This document shows, one piece after another, positions 15,491 through 23,405 of a stretch of DNA of 38,536 nucleotides. Source of the DNA: Asanoa siamensis. GTDB taxonomy: Bacteria > Actinomycetota > Actinomycetes > Mycobacteriales > Micromonosporaceae. The notes under the pieces are model-generated. The model searched no databases. It was not told where the DNA came from and was given only the letters and a program-made list of their open reading frames with translations. Each line of letters opens with the position of its first letter. Position 1 is the first letter of the stretch. The position numbers and the translations under genes were made by a program. The DNA lies in contig NZ_BONE01000074.1 in NCBI RefSeq assembly GCF_016862555.1, positions 1 through 38,536 on the forward strand, written 5' to 3'.

Positions 15491-16792
15491 ATGGAGACAC
15501 TGGTCATCGGTGGTGGCCCCGGCGGGGCCCTGGCGGCGCTCGCGGTCACCGCCCACGGTGGACGCGCGGTGGTCGTGGACCCGGCCCGGGAGGTCGGGCC
15601 CGGCTCAGCGTATTCCACCGACGAGCGGGGGCACCTGCTGAACTCACGGGCCGGGACGATGTCCGCGGACCCCCGCGACCCCGGCGATTTCGCCGCCTGG
15701 GCCCGATGTCGACCCGACGCGTTCGTCCCACGCCAGGTCTTCGGCGACTACCTCGCCGACCGGGTGGCCGGGGTGCCGCACTTCCGTCGGCGCGCGGTCC
15801 GGGTGCGCCGGGTCGGGAGCCGCTGGGCGGTCGACCTCGACGACGGCACGACCCGGCGGGCGGCCGCGGTGGTCATCGCCGTCGGCCCGCCACCGCCCGT
15901 CTTCCCGTCAGCGGCCGCGGTCGCGGTACGCCGTGCGCCAGGCTACGTCCCGGTGCCCTGGTCACCCGGAGCCCTGGACGGCATCGCGCGGACCGACCGG
16001 GTGCTCCTGCTCGGCACGGGCCTGACCGCCATCGACGCGGCCCTGACCCTGCTGTCCCGCGGCCACACGGGCGGAATCGTCGCGATCTCCCGCCACGGCC
16101 TCCTACCCCGCGCCCACACCTCGGCCCCGCCCGTCCCCACTCCACTCGGCGCCGCGGCGTCAGGTGCCGTGCCCCGCGCCGGGCAGGAGGGGCCGGCGTC
16201 GTTGCGTGGTCTGCTGCGGGCCGTGCGCGCGAGCGCCGACTGGCGTGCCGCCGTGGACGCCCTGCGACCCCGCGTCGACCAGGTCTGGGCGGGACTGACC
16301 CTGGAGGAGCAGCGACGGTTCCTGCGTCACCTGTCCCGCTACTGGGAGGTGCACCGGCACCGGTGCGCGCCCGAGGTGGCGGCGACCATCGACGTCGCCC
16401 GGGCCACCGGCGAGCTGGAGGTTCGCGCCGCCCGGGTGTCGCTGATCCACGCCTCGCCGCGCGGGTTCGAGGTCACCCTGGGCGACGCCGCGCCGGCCCG
16501 CTTCGACGCCGTCGTCAACTGCACCGGACCCGGCCACCCGGCCGGCATCCCGCTGGTCCGCACGCTGGTCGCCGACGGCCTGGCCACGGCCGACCCGCTC
16601 GGGCTCGGCATCGACGTCGACGCCGCGGGCCGCCCGATCGGCCGGCACGGCCGCCCGGTCGAAGGGCTGCACGTGATCGGCAGCCTGCGCCGCGGCCGCT
16701 GGTGGGAGACCACCGCGATCCCGGAGATCCGCGCCCAGGCCTACGCGGTCGCCGACCTGCTGACCACGACCCGGGCCCACGCCGCGGCCTGA
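15491..16792 (+). CDS. FAD/NAD(P)-binding flavoprotein
   Basis: The 433-residue protein opens with a dinucleotide-binding fold, ETLVIGGGPGGALAALAV. It has a GSAYSTDERGHLLNSRAGTMSADP segment near residues 37-60 that resembles the GxPY...HLLNVPA pattern of the FAD-NAD(P)-binding (NAD_binding_9) family. A second nucleotide fold is near 167-186 (DRVLLLGTGLTAIDAALTL), and a C-terminal GLHVIGSLRRGRWWETTAIPEIR closes the FAD site. It is an oxidoreductase or monooxygenase-like protein of unknown substrate. It is divergent from methanethiol oxidase and shares operator site A, which suggests oxidation of an organosulfur compound or handling of its products. Confidence 0.8.
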   Translation: METLVIGGGPGGALAALAVTAHGGRAVVVDPAREVGPGSAYSTDERGHLLNSRAGTMSADPRDPGDFAAWARCRPDAFVPRQVFGDYLADRVAGVPHFRRRAVRVRRVGSRWAVDLDDGTTRRAAAVVIAVGPPPPVFPSAAAVAVRRAPGYVPVPWSPGALDGIARTDRVLLLGTGLTAIDAALTLLSRGHTGGIVAISRHGLLPRAHTSAPPVPTPLGAAASGAVPRAGQEGPASLRGLLRAVRASADWRAAVDALRPRVDQVWAGLTLEEQRRFLRHLSRYWEVHRHRCAPEVAATIDVARATGELEVRAARVSLIHASPRGFEVTLGDAAPARFDAVVNCTGPGHPAGIPLVRTLVADGLATADPLGLGIDVDAAGRPIGRHGRPVEGLHVIGSLRRGRWWETTAIPEIRAQAYAVADLLTTTRAHAAA

Positions 16793-16845
16793 GCCGCCGA
16801 GCCGTCCACCCGAGGGGATTGCCCGACGCATCGATCCGTCGCTAC

Positions 16846-16863
16846 CCTATTAATCCGATAGGA
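16846..16863 (+). promoter_or_regulatory. Putative Rrf2 operator, site B
   Basis: CCTATTAATCCGATAGGA, the second copy of the shared operator, 17 bp upstream of the ATG of the 35-residue membrane peptide that leads the YeiH-type exporter gene. Its position close to the start codon fits repression. Confidence 0.75.
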
Positions 16864-16880
16864 TAAGAGGGAGAGATGCC

Positions 16881-16988
16881 ATGAGTAGACCCACGCGGAT
16901 CAGCGAGGACTGGGCGGCCACGGTCGTCGGGCTCGTGCTGCTGGTCCTGATCCTGACCGGTGTCATCAGCCAGGGGATCCTGCAGTGA
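16881..16988 (+). CDS. 35-residue single-helix membrane peptide leading the YeiH exporter
   Basis: A complete 36-codon frame starts at ATG 16881 after a GAGGGAG site. The product has a polar N-terminus (MSRPTRISEDW) and one hydrophobic helix (about residues 12-30), ending SQGILQ. Its TGA overlaps the GTG start of the exporter (GTGA), so the two are translated together. The EDWAATVVGL stretch resembles the N-terminal helix that I recall being fused to longer YeiH-family proteins, so this may be a detached first helix or a small partner subunit. It sits directly downstream of operator site B. Confidence 0.75.
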   Translation: MSRPTRISEDWAATVVGLVLLVLILTGVISQGILQ

Positions 16989-18115
16989 CCACCGTCAACG
17001 AGACCGAGGCGCTGGCGCCGGTCGAGACGGAGGAGCGCGAGGTCGACTGGGCCTGGGTGGCCGCCGGCGTCGTGCTCGTGCTCGCCCTCGCCTGGCTGAC
17101 GAGGTATCTCGACAAGAACGTGCCGACCTGGCTCGCCGACACGAGCCTGAGTCGGGTCGCCAAGTCCGTCGAGTACCCGGTCTACGCGATCGCGATCGGC
17201 CTGGTCGGCAACGCGGTGCTCAGCCTGACCGGCGTCCGGGACCGGCTGGCGCCCGCGTTCCGCACCGAGTTCTTCATCAAGACCGGCCTCGTGCTGCTCG
17301 GCGTCTCGATCAACCTGTCGCTGCTCGTCACCGCGGCCGGGCCGGCGATCGTCCAGGCCATCCTGCTGATCTCGGGTGTCTTCCTGTTCACCTGGTGGCT
17401 CGGCGGCCGGCTCGGCCTCGACGACAAGCTCCGGGCGCTGCTCGCCTCCGCGGTCTCCATCTGCGGCGTCAGCGCCGCGATCGCCGCCGCGGGCGCGGTG
17501 CGGGCCCGGCGTGAGCAACTCGCGTACGCCGCCAGCCTGGTCATCCTCTTCGCCCTCCCGTCGATCTTCCTGCTGCCCTGGCTCGCCGACGTGTTCGGCC
17601 TCTCCGACGCGGTCGCCGGCGCCTGGATCGGCGGCAACATCGACACCACGGCGGCCGTGACCGCGGCCGGCACCCTGGCCGGCGAGGACGCGCTGAAGAT
17701 CGCGACCATCGTCAAGGTCACCCAGAACGCGCTGATCGGCATCGTCGCCGTCGCGCTGACGGCGTGGTTCGCGTTCAAGGTGGAGCGCACCGCCGACGCC
17801 GAGCGGCCGGGCATCGGCGAGCTGTGGCGCCGGTTCCCCAAGTTCGTGCTCGGCTTCATCGCCGCTTCGGTGATCGGCACGTGGTTCGCCAACTCGGTCA
17901 GCGCCGCCGACAACTCCGCCGCTCAGGCCGTCGCGACGAACTTCCGCACCTGGTTCCTGATCCTGGCCTTCGTCAGCATCGGCCTGGAGTTCCGCCTGAC
18001 GGCCCTGCGCGAGGCGGGCTGGCGCCCGATCGCCGTGTTCGCCAGCGCCACCGTCGTCAACATCGGCCTGGCCCTCGCCCTGGCCGCCCTCCTGTTCGCC
18101 AACTTCACCGTCTAA
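16985..18115 (+). CDS. YeiH-family putative sulfate/sulfite exporter (UPF0324)
   Basis: The 376-residue protein has about ten membrane helices and the family signatures: EFFIKTGLVLLGVSINLSLL near residues 92-112, SAVSICGVSAAIAAAGAVRA near 155-175, and GAWIGGNIDTTAAVTAAGT near 210-230. The family is annotated as putative sulfate exporter; related genes accompany sulfonate degradation, where sulfite or sulfate must leave the cell. The GTG at 16985 overlaps the small peptide stop. Operator B precedes the pair. The stop overlaps the converging anti-sigma-like gene by four bases. Confidence 0.85.
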   Translation: MTTVNETEALAPVETEEREVDWAWVAAGVVLVLALAWLTRYLDKNVPTWLADTSLSRVAKSVEYPVYAIAIGLVGNAVLSLTGVRDRLAPAFRTEFFIKTGLVLLGVSINLSLLVTAAGPAIVQAILLISGVFLFTWWLGGRLGLDDKLRALLASAVSICGVSAAIAAAGAVRARREQLAYAASLVILFALPSIFLLPWLADVFGLSDAVAGAWIGGNIDTTAAVTAAGTLAGEDALKIATIVKVTQNALIGIVAVALTAWFAFKVERTADAERPGIGELWRRFPKFVLGFIAASVIGTWFANSVSAADNSAAQAVATNFRTWFLILAFVSIGLEFRLTALREAGWRPIAVFASATVVNIGLALALAALLFANFTV

Positions 18116-19092
18116 CCCAGCGTGAGCGATGACGGCCAGGTGTCGATCCGTTCGACCCTGTCCGTCACGTTCAGCGTGGCCAGCACCGCGTCGGCGTCGG
18201 CCACCCCGAAACCCTCGTACGCCTTGCCGATCCGGACGGTCACCTCGAGGTGCGGCACCCCGAGCAGGGCCACCTCGTCCTGGCCGGGATAGACGTAGGC
18301 CGGTCGCCCACGGGCGCTGTAGTTGCTCCGCTCGTGCGTGCCGTCGGCGTCCCGGGCGTACTGCGCCTGCACCTCCATCCGCCCGCCCTGCGTGTCCCGC
18401 AGCACGACACCGCCCTGCGCGTACCGGTCGCCGATGAACCCCACGTAGGCACTCTCGATCTCGCTCGGTCGCTCCACGAGTTGGAACGGCAGCAGGATCC
18501 GCTGCGTACGCTCCAGGTCGAGGGTCGCCGCGACCCGCCGGGCGTACGCGTCGTCCCGGGCGTCGACCCGCAGCCACAGCCCCGGCACGGGCTCGCGGCG
18601 CAGCACGGCGGGCAGGTTGGTCATCGCGTCCGCCTGGTCCACGGCGGCCTGGTCGCGCCCGATCGTGACGTACACCAGCCCGCCGTCGATCTCGGCCTCG
18701 AGCCGTTCGTAGCCCACCGTGCTGCTCCAGGTGTGGTGCCGCGCGCCGGCCACGACGGCGGGCGCCGCGAAGTGGACAAAGTTGGGATCCGTGCCGACGG
18801 CCGCCGGATCGATCGCCGCGCCGGGCAGGCCCGCGTCGGGCAGGGTGACCTCGGCCGGCGCGACGGCCCCGGGTCGCAGCGCCGAGCCGTCGCCGACCGC
18901 CCGCACGACCACCGTGCCGCCGGCCGCGACCAGCACCGCGACGGCGGCCGCCGTCAGCGTCAGGACGGTGCGGCGCCGTCGGCGCACCGCCCGCCCGCGG
19001 TCCGTCGCGCGGGCGACCAGCGTGACCCGGTCGATCTCCCCGGCCGCGTGCCGGTCGAGGGTGGCGCGGAGCAACTCGTCCAGTTCCGGCAT
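18112..19092 (-). CDS. Membrane protein paired with a SigE-type sigma factor (possible anti-sigma factor)
   Basis: The 326-residue protein has a short cytosolic N-terminus (MPELDELLRATLDRHAAGEIDRVTLVARATDRGRA), a basic stretch RRRRR, one membrane helix near 43-66 and a large extracytoplasmic domain with no motif I recognise. The topology and the position 11 bp downstream of the sigma gene are those of an anti-sigma partner, but no zinc-binding HxxxCxxC anti-sigma motif is present. The ATG at 19092 is used because the upstream frame is antisense to the sigma gene. Confidence 0.72.
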   Translation of the reverse strand: MPELDELLRATLDRHAAGEIDRVTLVARATDRGRAVRRRRRTVLTLTAAAVAVLVAAGGTVVVRAVGDGSALRPGAVAPAEVTLPDAGLPGAAIDPAAVGTDPNFVHFAAPAVVAGARHHTWSSTVGYERLEAEIDGGLVYVTIGRDQAAVDQADAMTNLPAVLRREPVPGLWLRVDARDDAYARRVAATLDLERTQRILLPFQLVERPSEIESAYVGFIGDRYAQGGVVLRDTQGGRMEVQAQYARDADGTHERSNYSARGRPAYVYPGQDEVALLGVPHLEVTVRIGKAYEGFGVADADAVLATLNVTDRVERIDTWPSSLTLG

Positions 19093-19103
19093 CGGTCGTC
19101 CTC

Positions 19104-19595
19104 TCACTCGGCGGGGGTGTGCTGCAGGGCGAGGCGCAGGGCATCCATCGCCCGCGCGGCGTGACTGCGCACAGTGGACGGCGAGCAGCCGAGGATCTCG
19201 GCGATCGTGGCGTCGTCGAGGTCCTCGTAGTACCGCAGCACCAGCACCGACCGCTGCTGCCGCGGCAGGTCGCGCAGGAGTCGCCACATCGCGTCGGTCT
19301 CGGCGACCGCGACACCGATGTCGGTGCCGCCCGCGTGGTGCCAGGCCAGGTCCGCGTCCGGCGCCGGCCGCTCGTGGTTGGCCCGCTTGCGCCACCACGA
19401 CGCGTTCGCGTTGACCAGCATCCGGCGCAGGTAGACCTCGGGCCGCTCCATCGCGCTGATCGCCCGCCACCGCACGAACGCCTGCCCGAACACCTCCTGC
19501 ACCAGGTCGTCGGCGCGATGGGGGTCGCCGGTCAGCAGCCGGGCCAGCCGTACGAGCGCGGGACCCCGCGACCCGACGTACTCCTCGAACGTCAT
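19104..19595 (-). CDS. SigE-family ECF RNA polymerase sigma factor
   Basis: The 163-residue protein has the sigma-2 region (ARLLTGDPHRADDLVQEVFGQAFVRW, about residues 19-44) and the sigma-4 region with a helix-turn-helix (LPRQQRSVLVLRYYEDLDDATIAEILGCSPSTVRSHAARAMDAL, about 110-155). The TFEEYV start and the length match the actinobacterial SigE-type ECF group. The ATG at 19595 starts this family pattern. The pair with the downstream membrane protein sits in the middle of the sulfur block, but no operator copy lies in front of it, so its link to sulfur is unproven. Confidence 0.9.
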   Translation of the reverse strand: MTFEEYVGSRGPALVRLARLLTGDPHRADDLVQEVFGQAFVRWRAISAMERPEVYLRRMLVNANASWWRKRANHERPAPDADLAWHHAGGTDIGVAVAETDAMWRLLRDLPRQQRSVLVLRYYEDLDDATIAEILGCSPSTVRSHAARAMDALRLALQHTPAE

Positions 19596-19675
19596 CTTCA
19601 GGCGACCTCTTCCGGTTGTCTGCCGCGATAGACGCGTCGAGGAGTGCCCGGCGTCCACCCGACCGGAAGGAATTC

Positions 19676-20218
19676 TTACCGCAGGGCGCCGCCGAGCGCC
19701 GCCGCGTGGGTGGCCGCCCAGTCGCGCGCCGCCGCGCCGAACGTCCCGGCCCGCGACTCCAGCAGCGCCAGCGGGGGAGCCGGCACGCGCGCCCCGAGCG
19801 CGACGAGCACGTCGTGCAGCGCGGCGCCGACCGCGAACCGGTGCGGCTCGGACGCGGCGACGGCGACCGGCACGGCGACGGCGTCGCGCAGCGCCTCGTG
19901 CGGGAGCTGGTCGAGGAAGATCTTCAACAGCCCGGTGTACGTGCCCTTGTAGGTGGGCGTCGCCACGACGAGCAGGCGGGCCGCGCGCACGGTGGCGAAG
20001 GCGTCGACCGCCGGGGTGACAGCGGGGGCCGGGGTCGCGCCGAACGTCACGCCCACGATCTCGGCGAGTTCGAGCACGGTGGGTGTGCCCGCCCCCGGGT
20101 CGAGCCGGTCGATCAGGGCGGCCGTCACGGCGTCGGCGAGCGCGCGGGTACGCGACCCGGCGCGCGGGTTGCCGACCAGCGTGACGACCGGTGCGACGCG
20201 CAGCGCGGTGGAGACCAC
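19676..20218 (-). CDS. ssuE: NADPH-dependent FMN reductase of the SsuE type
   Basis: The 180-residue flavodoxin-like protein has VVTLVGNPRAGSRTRALADAV (FMN phosphate loop, about residues 11-31) and LLVVATPTYKGTYTGLLKIFLDQLPHEAL (about 83-111), which is the SsuE/MsuE signature. It supplies reduced FMN to the two-component sulfonate monooxygenase SsuD, which is encoded divergently 70 bp away. The GTG at 20218 has GAGGAGG seven bases upstream, which decides the start over the longer frame. Operator site C (20243-20260) lies 25 bp upstream. Confidence 0.88.
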   Translation of the reverse strand: MVSTALRVAPVVTLVGNPRAGSRTRALADAVTAALIDRLDPGAGTPTVLELAEIVGVTFGATPAPAVTPAVDAFATVRAARLLVVATPTYKGTYTGLLKIFLDQLPHEALRDAVAVPVAVAASEPHRFAVGAALHDVLVALGARVPAPPLALLESRAGTFGAAARDWAATHAAALGGALR

Positions 20219-20242
20219 GGCGAAACCTCCTCGGGTCAGATT

Positions 20243-20260
20243 CCTACTTTGCCGATAGGA
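20243..20260 (+). promoter_or_regulatory. Putative Rrf2 operator, site C
   Basis: CCTACTTTGCCGATAGGA, the third copy of the shared operator. It lies between the divergent ssuE (start 25 bp away) and ssuD (start 29 bp away) genes and could control both halves of the two-component monooxygenase together. Confidence 0.78.
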
Positions 20261-20288
20261 TAGCTGCACTAAGCGAGAGGACCGCCCC

Positions 20289-21380
20289 ATGCGCTTCCAC
20301 TGGTTCCTGCCCACCACCGGCGACGGGCACGAGGTCCGTCCGGCCACCACGACCACGGGCGCCGACCCGGGCCGCGGGCCGGCGCGACCGGCGACGCTCG
20401 ACTACCTCACCCAGGTCGCGCGGGCGGCCGAGGCGAGCGGCTTCGAGGCGCTGCTCACCCCCGTCGGCGCGGGCTGCCCCGACCCGCTGGTGGTGTGCGG
20501 CGCGATCGCCCAGCACACCGAGCGGATCAAGCTGCTCGTCGCGTTCCGCCCCGGTTTCACGCTGCCCACCGTGCTCGCGCAGCAGGCGCAGGCGTTCCAG
20601 GCGCTCACCGGCGGCCGGCTGCTGCTCAACGTCGTGACCGGTGGCGACTCCACGGAACAGCGCGGCTACGGCGACTTCCTCGACCACGACGAGCGGTACG
20701 CCCGCACCGCCGAGTACCTGGAGGTGCTGCGCCGGTCGTGGGCGGGTGCGCCGTTCGACTTCACGGGCGCGCACTACCGGGTCGAGGGCGGCGGGCTCGC
20801 CCAACCGCTCGCCGACCCGCCGGAGATCTGGTTCGGCGGCGCCTCGCCCGCGGCCGAGCGGGTCGCCGCCGCGCACGTCGACGTCTACCTGATGTGGGGC
20901 GAGCCGCCGGCCGCGATCGCCGACCGGGTGGCGAGGATGCGGGCGGCGGCGACCCGCCCGCTGCGCCTCGGCATCCGGCTGCACGTGATCGCGCGGGAGA
21001 CCGCCGCCGAGGCGTGGGGCGAGGCCGACCGCCTGCTGGCCCGGATGAAGCCCGAGCAGATCGCCGCCGCGCAGGCCCGCTTCGCCCGGATGGACTCGGT
21101 GGGCCAGCAGCGGATGGCCGCCCTCCACAACGGACGGTCCGGCGACCTGACCATCGCGCCCAACCTGTGGGCCGGCGTCGGCCTCGTCCGCGAGGGCGCC
21201 GGCACCGCGCTCGTCGGCAGCTACGCCGAGGTCGAGGAGCGCATCCGGGAGTACGCGGACCTGGGCGTCGACGAGTTCATCCTGTCGGGCTGGCCGCACC
21301 TCGAGGAGGCCTACCGCGTGGGTGAGTTCCTGCTGCCCCGGCTGGCCCGCGATCGCGTCCCGGCGGCGGTGCCGGCCTGA
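20289..21380 (+). CDS. ssuD: FMNH2-dependent alkanesulfonate monooxygenase
   Basis: The 363-residue luciferase-like protein matches SsuD. It has LTPVGAGCPDP with C63 at the place of the conserved active-site Cys54 of E. coli SsuD, LNVVTGGDSTEQRGYGDFLDHDERYARTAEY, IRLHVIARET with the conserved His, and LTIAPNLWAGVGLVREGAGTALVG. It cleaves C-S bonds of aliphatic sulfonates to an aldehyde and sulfite, using reduced FMN. Relative to E. coli there is a short insert near residues 18-35. The ATG at 20289 follows GAGAGGA. The last 104 bp overlap the Rrf2 regulator on the other strand. Confidence 0.92.
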   Translation: MRFHWFLPTTGDGHEVRPATTTTGADPGRGPARPATLDYLTQVARAAEASGFEALLTPVGAGCPDPLVVCGAIAQHTERIKLLVAFRPGFTLPTVLAQQAQAFQALTGGRLLLNVVTGGDSTEQRGYGDFLDHDERYARTAEYLEVLRRSWAGAPFDFTGAHYRVEGGGLAQPLADPPEIWFGGASPAAERVAAAHVDVYLMWGEPPAAIADRVARMRAAATRPLRLGIRLHVIARETAAEAWGEADRLLARMKPEQIAAAQARFARMDSVGQQRMAALHNGRSGDLTIAPNLWAGVGLVREGAGTALVGSYAEVEERIREYADLGVDEFILSGWPHLEEAYRVGEFLLPRLARDRVPAAVPA

Positions 21381-21765
21381 GCAGGTCGGCCAGCGTGGTG
21401 CGGTCGACGATGTCGGCGATCCGGTCGTGCACGGCCAGCCACACCTCGCGCAGCCCCGCGGCGGCCGGCGGGTAGGCGGCGGTCTCCGTCGGCAGCCCGC
21501 GCACCGTGGTCAGCGAACCGTTCACGGCGCGCACCACGTCGCCCACCGTGATGTCGGCGGCGGGGCGGGTCAGCGCGTACCCGCCCTCGCCGCCGCGCTG
21601 ACCGTGCAAAAGTCCGGCCCGCCGCAGGTCGACCAGGATGCCCTGCAGGAACGCGGGCGGCATCTGCTGCGCCCGGGCCAGCGCCGCGGCGGTCACCCGG
21701 CCGGGCGCGTCGGCCACGGCGAGCATGGCCCGCAGTGCGTAGTCGGTGCGTGCGGAGACCTGCAT
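21277..21765 (-). CDS. Rrf2-family transcriptional regulator without cysteines (CymR-like)
   Basis: The 162-residue protein has the Rrf2 winged helix: QVSARTDYALRAMLAVADAPG, AAALARAQQMPPAFLQGILVDLRRAGLLHGQRGGEGGYALTRPAADITVGDVVRAVNGSL. It contains no cysteine at all, so it is not an Fe-S sensor like IscR or NsrR; cysteine-free members such as CymR sense sulfur status. A 30-residue Pro/Gly/Arg-rich tail lies antisense to the 3' end of ssuD. It is the last gene of the ssuABC operon (one base after ssuC), so it would autoregulate. It is the obvious candidate to bind the four 18-bp operators. Confidence 0.87.
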   Translation of the reverse strand: MQVSARTDYALRAMLAVADAPGRVTAAALARAQQMPPAFLQGILVDLRRAGLLHGQRGGEGGYALTRPAADITVGDVVRAVNGSLTTVRGLPTETAAYPPAAAGLREVWLAVHDRIADIVDRTTLADLLRPAPPPGRDRGPAGAAGTHPRGRPPRGAASPTG

Positions 21766-21766
21766 G

Positions 21767-22621
21767 TCACTCCCGGTCCAGCAGACCCCACCGGCGGCGG
21801 ATCGCGTTGTCGGCCTTGGTGAACAGGAGGTCGACGAGCAGGCCGACGACCAGGATCACGATCATCACGCTGATCACCCGGGGCGCGTCGGACAGCTCGC
21901 GGGCGTAGGTGAGCTGCACGCCGATCGACGTGGACTTCGCGATGACCACGAGCAACTCGCCGGCCATCAGGCTGCGCCAGGCGAACGCCCAGCCCTGCTT
22001 GAGCCCGGCCACGATCGCCGGCAGCGCGGCCGGCGCGATCACGTAGCGGTAGAGGTTCAGCCCGCGCGCGCCCAGGTTGCGGCCCGCCCGCAGCAGCAGC
22101 GGCGGCACGTAGTCGACGCCGTGGATGACGCCGTTGGCGATCGACGGCGCGGCGCCGAGCACCACGACGAAGAAGATCGCCTGCTCGCTGAGCTGGAACA
22201 GCAGGATGGCCAGCGGGAACCAGGCGATCGACGGCATGGTCTGCAGCGCGGTGATCATCGAGCCGAGCGCGGCGCGGAGCACCTTGACGCGCGCGACCGC
22301 GAGGCCGAGCACGAGCCCGACCGCGACCGCGGCGCCGAACCCGATGGCGGCCCGCTGCGCGGTGATCAGCAGCCCGTCCCACAGGGCACCACCCGTCGCG
22401 TACGCCCAGAGGTCCGTCGCGACGGTGAGCGGGGCGGGCAGCGCGTACTCGGGCTTCCAGCCGCTCCAGACCACGACCTGCCAGAGGCCCAGCGCGAGCG
22501 CCAGCGCCGTCAGCTTGGGCCAGGTCGCCGCCCAGACGCGGGACGCCCGGCCGGGCACCTTCTGCTGGCTCGCGACCTCGAGCGCGTCCAGCCCGGAGAT
22601 CGTGACGGTGTCAGTGGCCAT
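21767..22621 (-). CDS. ssuC: Aliphatic sulfonate ABC transporter permease
   Basis: The 284-residue protein has about six membrane helices and the permease EAA-type loop near LLLRAGRNLGARGLNLYRYVIAPAALPAIVAGLKQGWAFAWRSLMAGELL, as in SsuC/TauC. PSIAWFPLAILLFQLSEQAIFF is also characteristic. It forms the membrane channel with SsuA and SsuB. The ATG at 22621 overlaps the end of ssuB by 11 bp. The first 40 residues are a cytosolic tail longer than usual for the family. Confidence 0.92.
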   Translation of the reverse strand: MATDTVTISGLDALEVASQQKVPGRASRVWAATWPKLTALALALGLWQVVVWSGWKPEYALPAPLTVATDLWAYATGGALWDGLLITAQRAAIGFGAAVAVGLVLGLAVARVKVLRAALGSMITALQTMPSIAWFPLAILLFQLSEQAIFFVVVLGAAPSIANGVIHGVDYVPPLLLRAGRNLGARGLNLYRYVIAPAALPAIVAGLKQGWAFAWRSLMAGELLVVIAKSTSIGVQLTYARELSDAPRVISVMIVILVVGLLVDLLFTKADNAIRRRWGLLDRE

Positions 22622-23405
22622 GGCGTCCCACCTCCGCGCGGAGCCGGTCGGTGACCTCGGCGGCCAGCGTGGCCACCTCGGCGGAGTCGATCCGGCGGGG
22701 CCGGGCGACGTCCACCGGGGTCTGCCAGATGACCCGGCCGGGCCGGCTGGAGAGCAGCACGATGCGGTCGGCGAGCCGGGCCGCCTCCCGTACGTTGTGC
22801 GTCACGAACAGCACGGTCAGCGGCTTGCCGGCGGCGTTGCGCGCGGTCCACAGCCGCTCGAGCTCGTCGTGCAGGATGTCGCGGGTCATCGCGTCGAGCG
22901 CGCCGAACGGCTCGTCCATCAGCAGCACCGGGGTGTCGAGCGCCAGGGTGCGGGCCAGCGCGACCCGCTGGCGCATGCCGCCGGAGAGCTCGTGCGGCCG
23001 GCGCCGGGCGAAGTCGCCGAGGTGCACCGTGTCGAGCAGCTCGGCGACCCGGGTCTTGCGCTCCGCGCCGGCCAGGCCGCGCAGTTTCAGCGGCACCTCG
23101 ACGTTGGCGCCGACGGTCAGCCAGGGGAACAGCGCGGGTTCCTGGAACATCAGGCCCGGCCGGGCGTCGCCGGCGACGTGGATGCCGCCGCCGCTGACCG
23201 CGTCGAGGCCGGCGACCAGGTTCAGCAGGGTGCTCTTGCCGCACCCGGATGCGCCGACGAGACAGACGAACTCGCCCGGTGCCACGTCGAGCGAGACGCG
23301 GTCGAGCGCCACGACGGCGTCCGCGCCCCGCCCGTACACCTTGGTCACGCCCGAGAGCGCGACCGCGGTGGTCGCGCCCTCGGGGACGAGCGTCGTGCTG
23401 GTCAC
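22611..23405 (-). CDS. ssuB: Aliphatic sulfonate ABC transporter ATPase
   Basis: The 264-residue protein has Walker A GASGCGKST near residues 52-60, the signature LSGGMRQRVALARTLAL, Walker B VLLMDEPFGALD, and the switch TVLFVTHNVREA, typical of the SsuB/TauB/NrtD group. It drives import of sulfonates. The GTG at 23405 overlaps the ssuA stop (GTGA). The MFQEPALFPWLTV Q-loop is intact, so the protein should be active. Confidence 0.93.
   Translation of the reverse strand: MTSTTLVPEGATTAVALSGVTKVYGRGADAVVALDRVSLDVAPGEFVCLVGASGCGKSTLLNLVAGLDAVSGGGIHVAGDARPGLMFQEPALFPWLTVGANVEVPLKLRGLAGAERKTRVAELLDTVHLGDFARRRPHELSGGMRQRVALARTLALDTPVLLMDEPFGALDAMTRDILHDELERLWTARNAAGKPLTVLFVTHNVREAARLADRIVLLSSRPGRVIWQTPVDVARPRRIDSAEVATLAAEVTDRLRAEVGRHGH

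Noticed and set aside
16850-19315. Long minus-strand open frame (821 codons) across yeiH and the sigma partner
   Set aside because: It covers well-supported genes on both strands and shows no protein family pattern.
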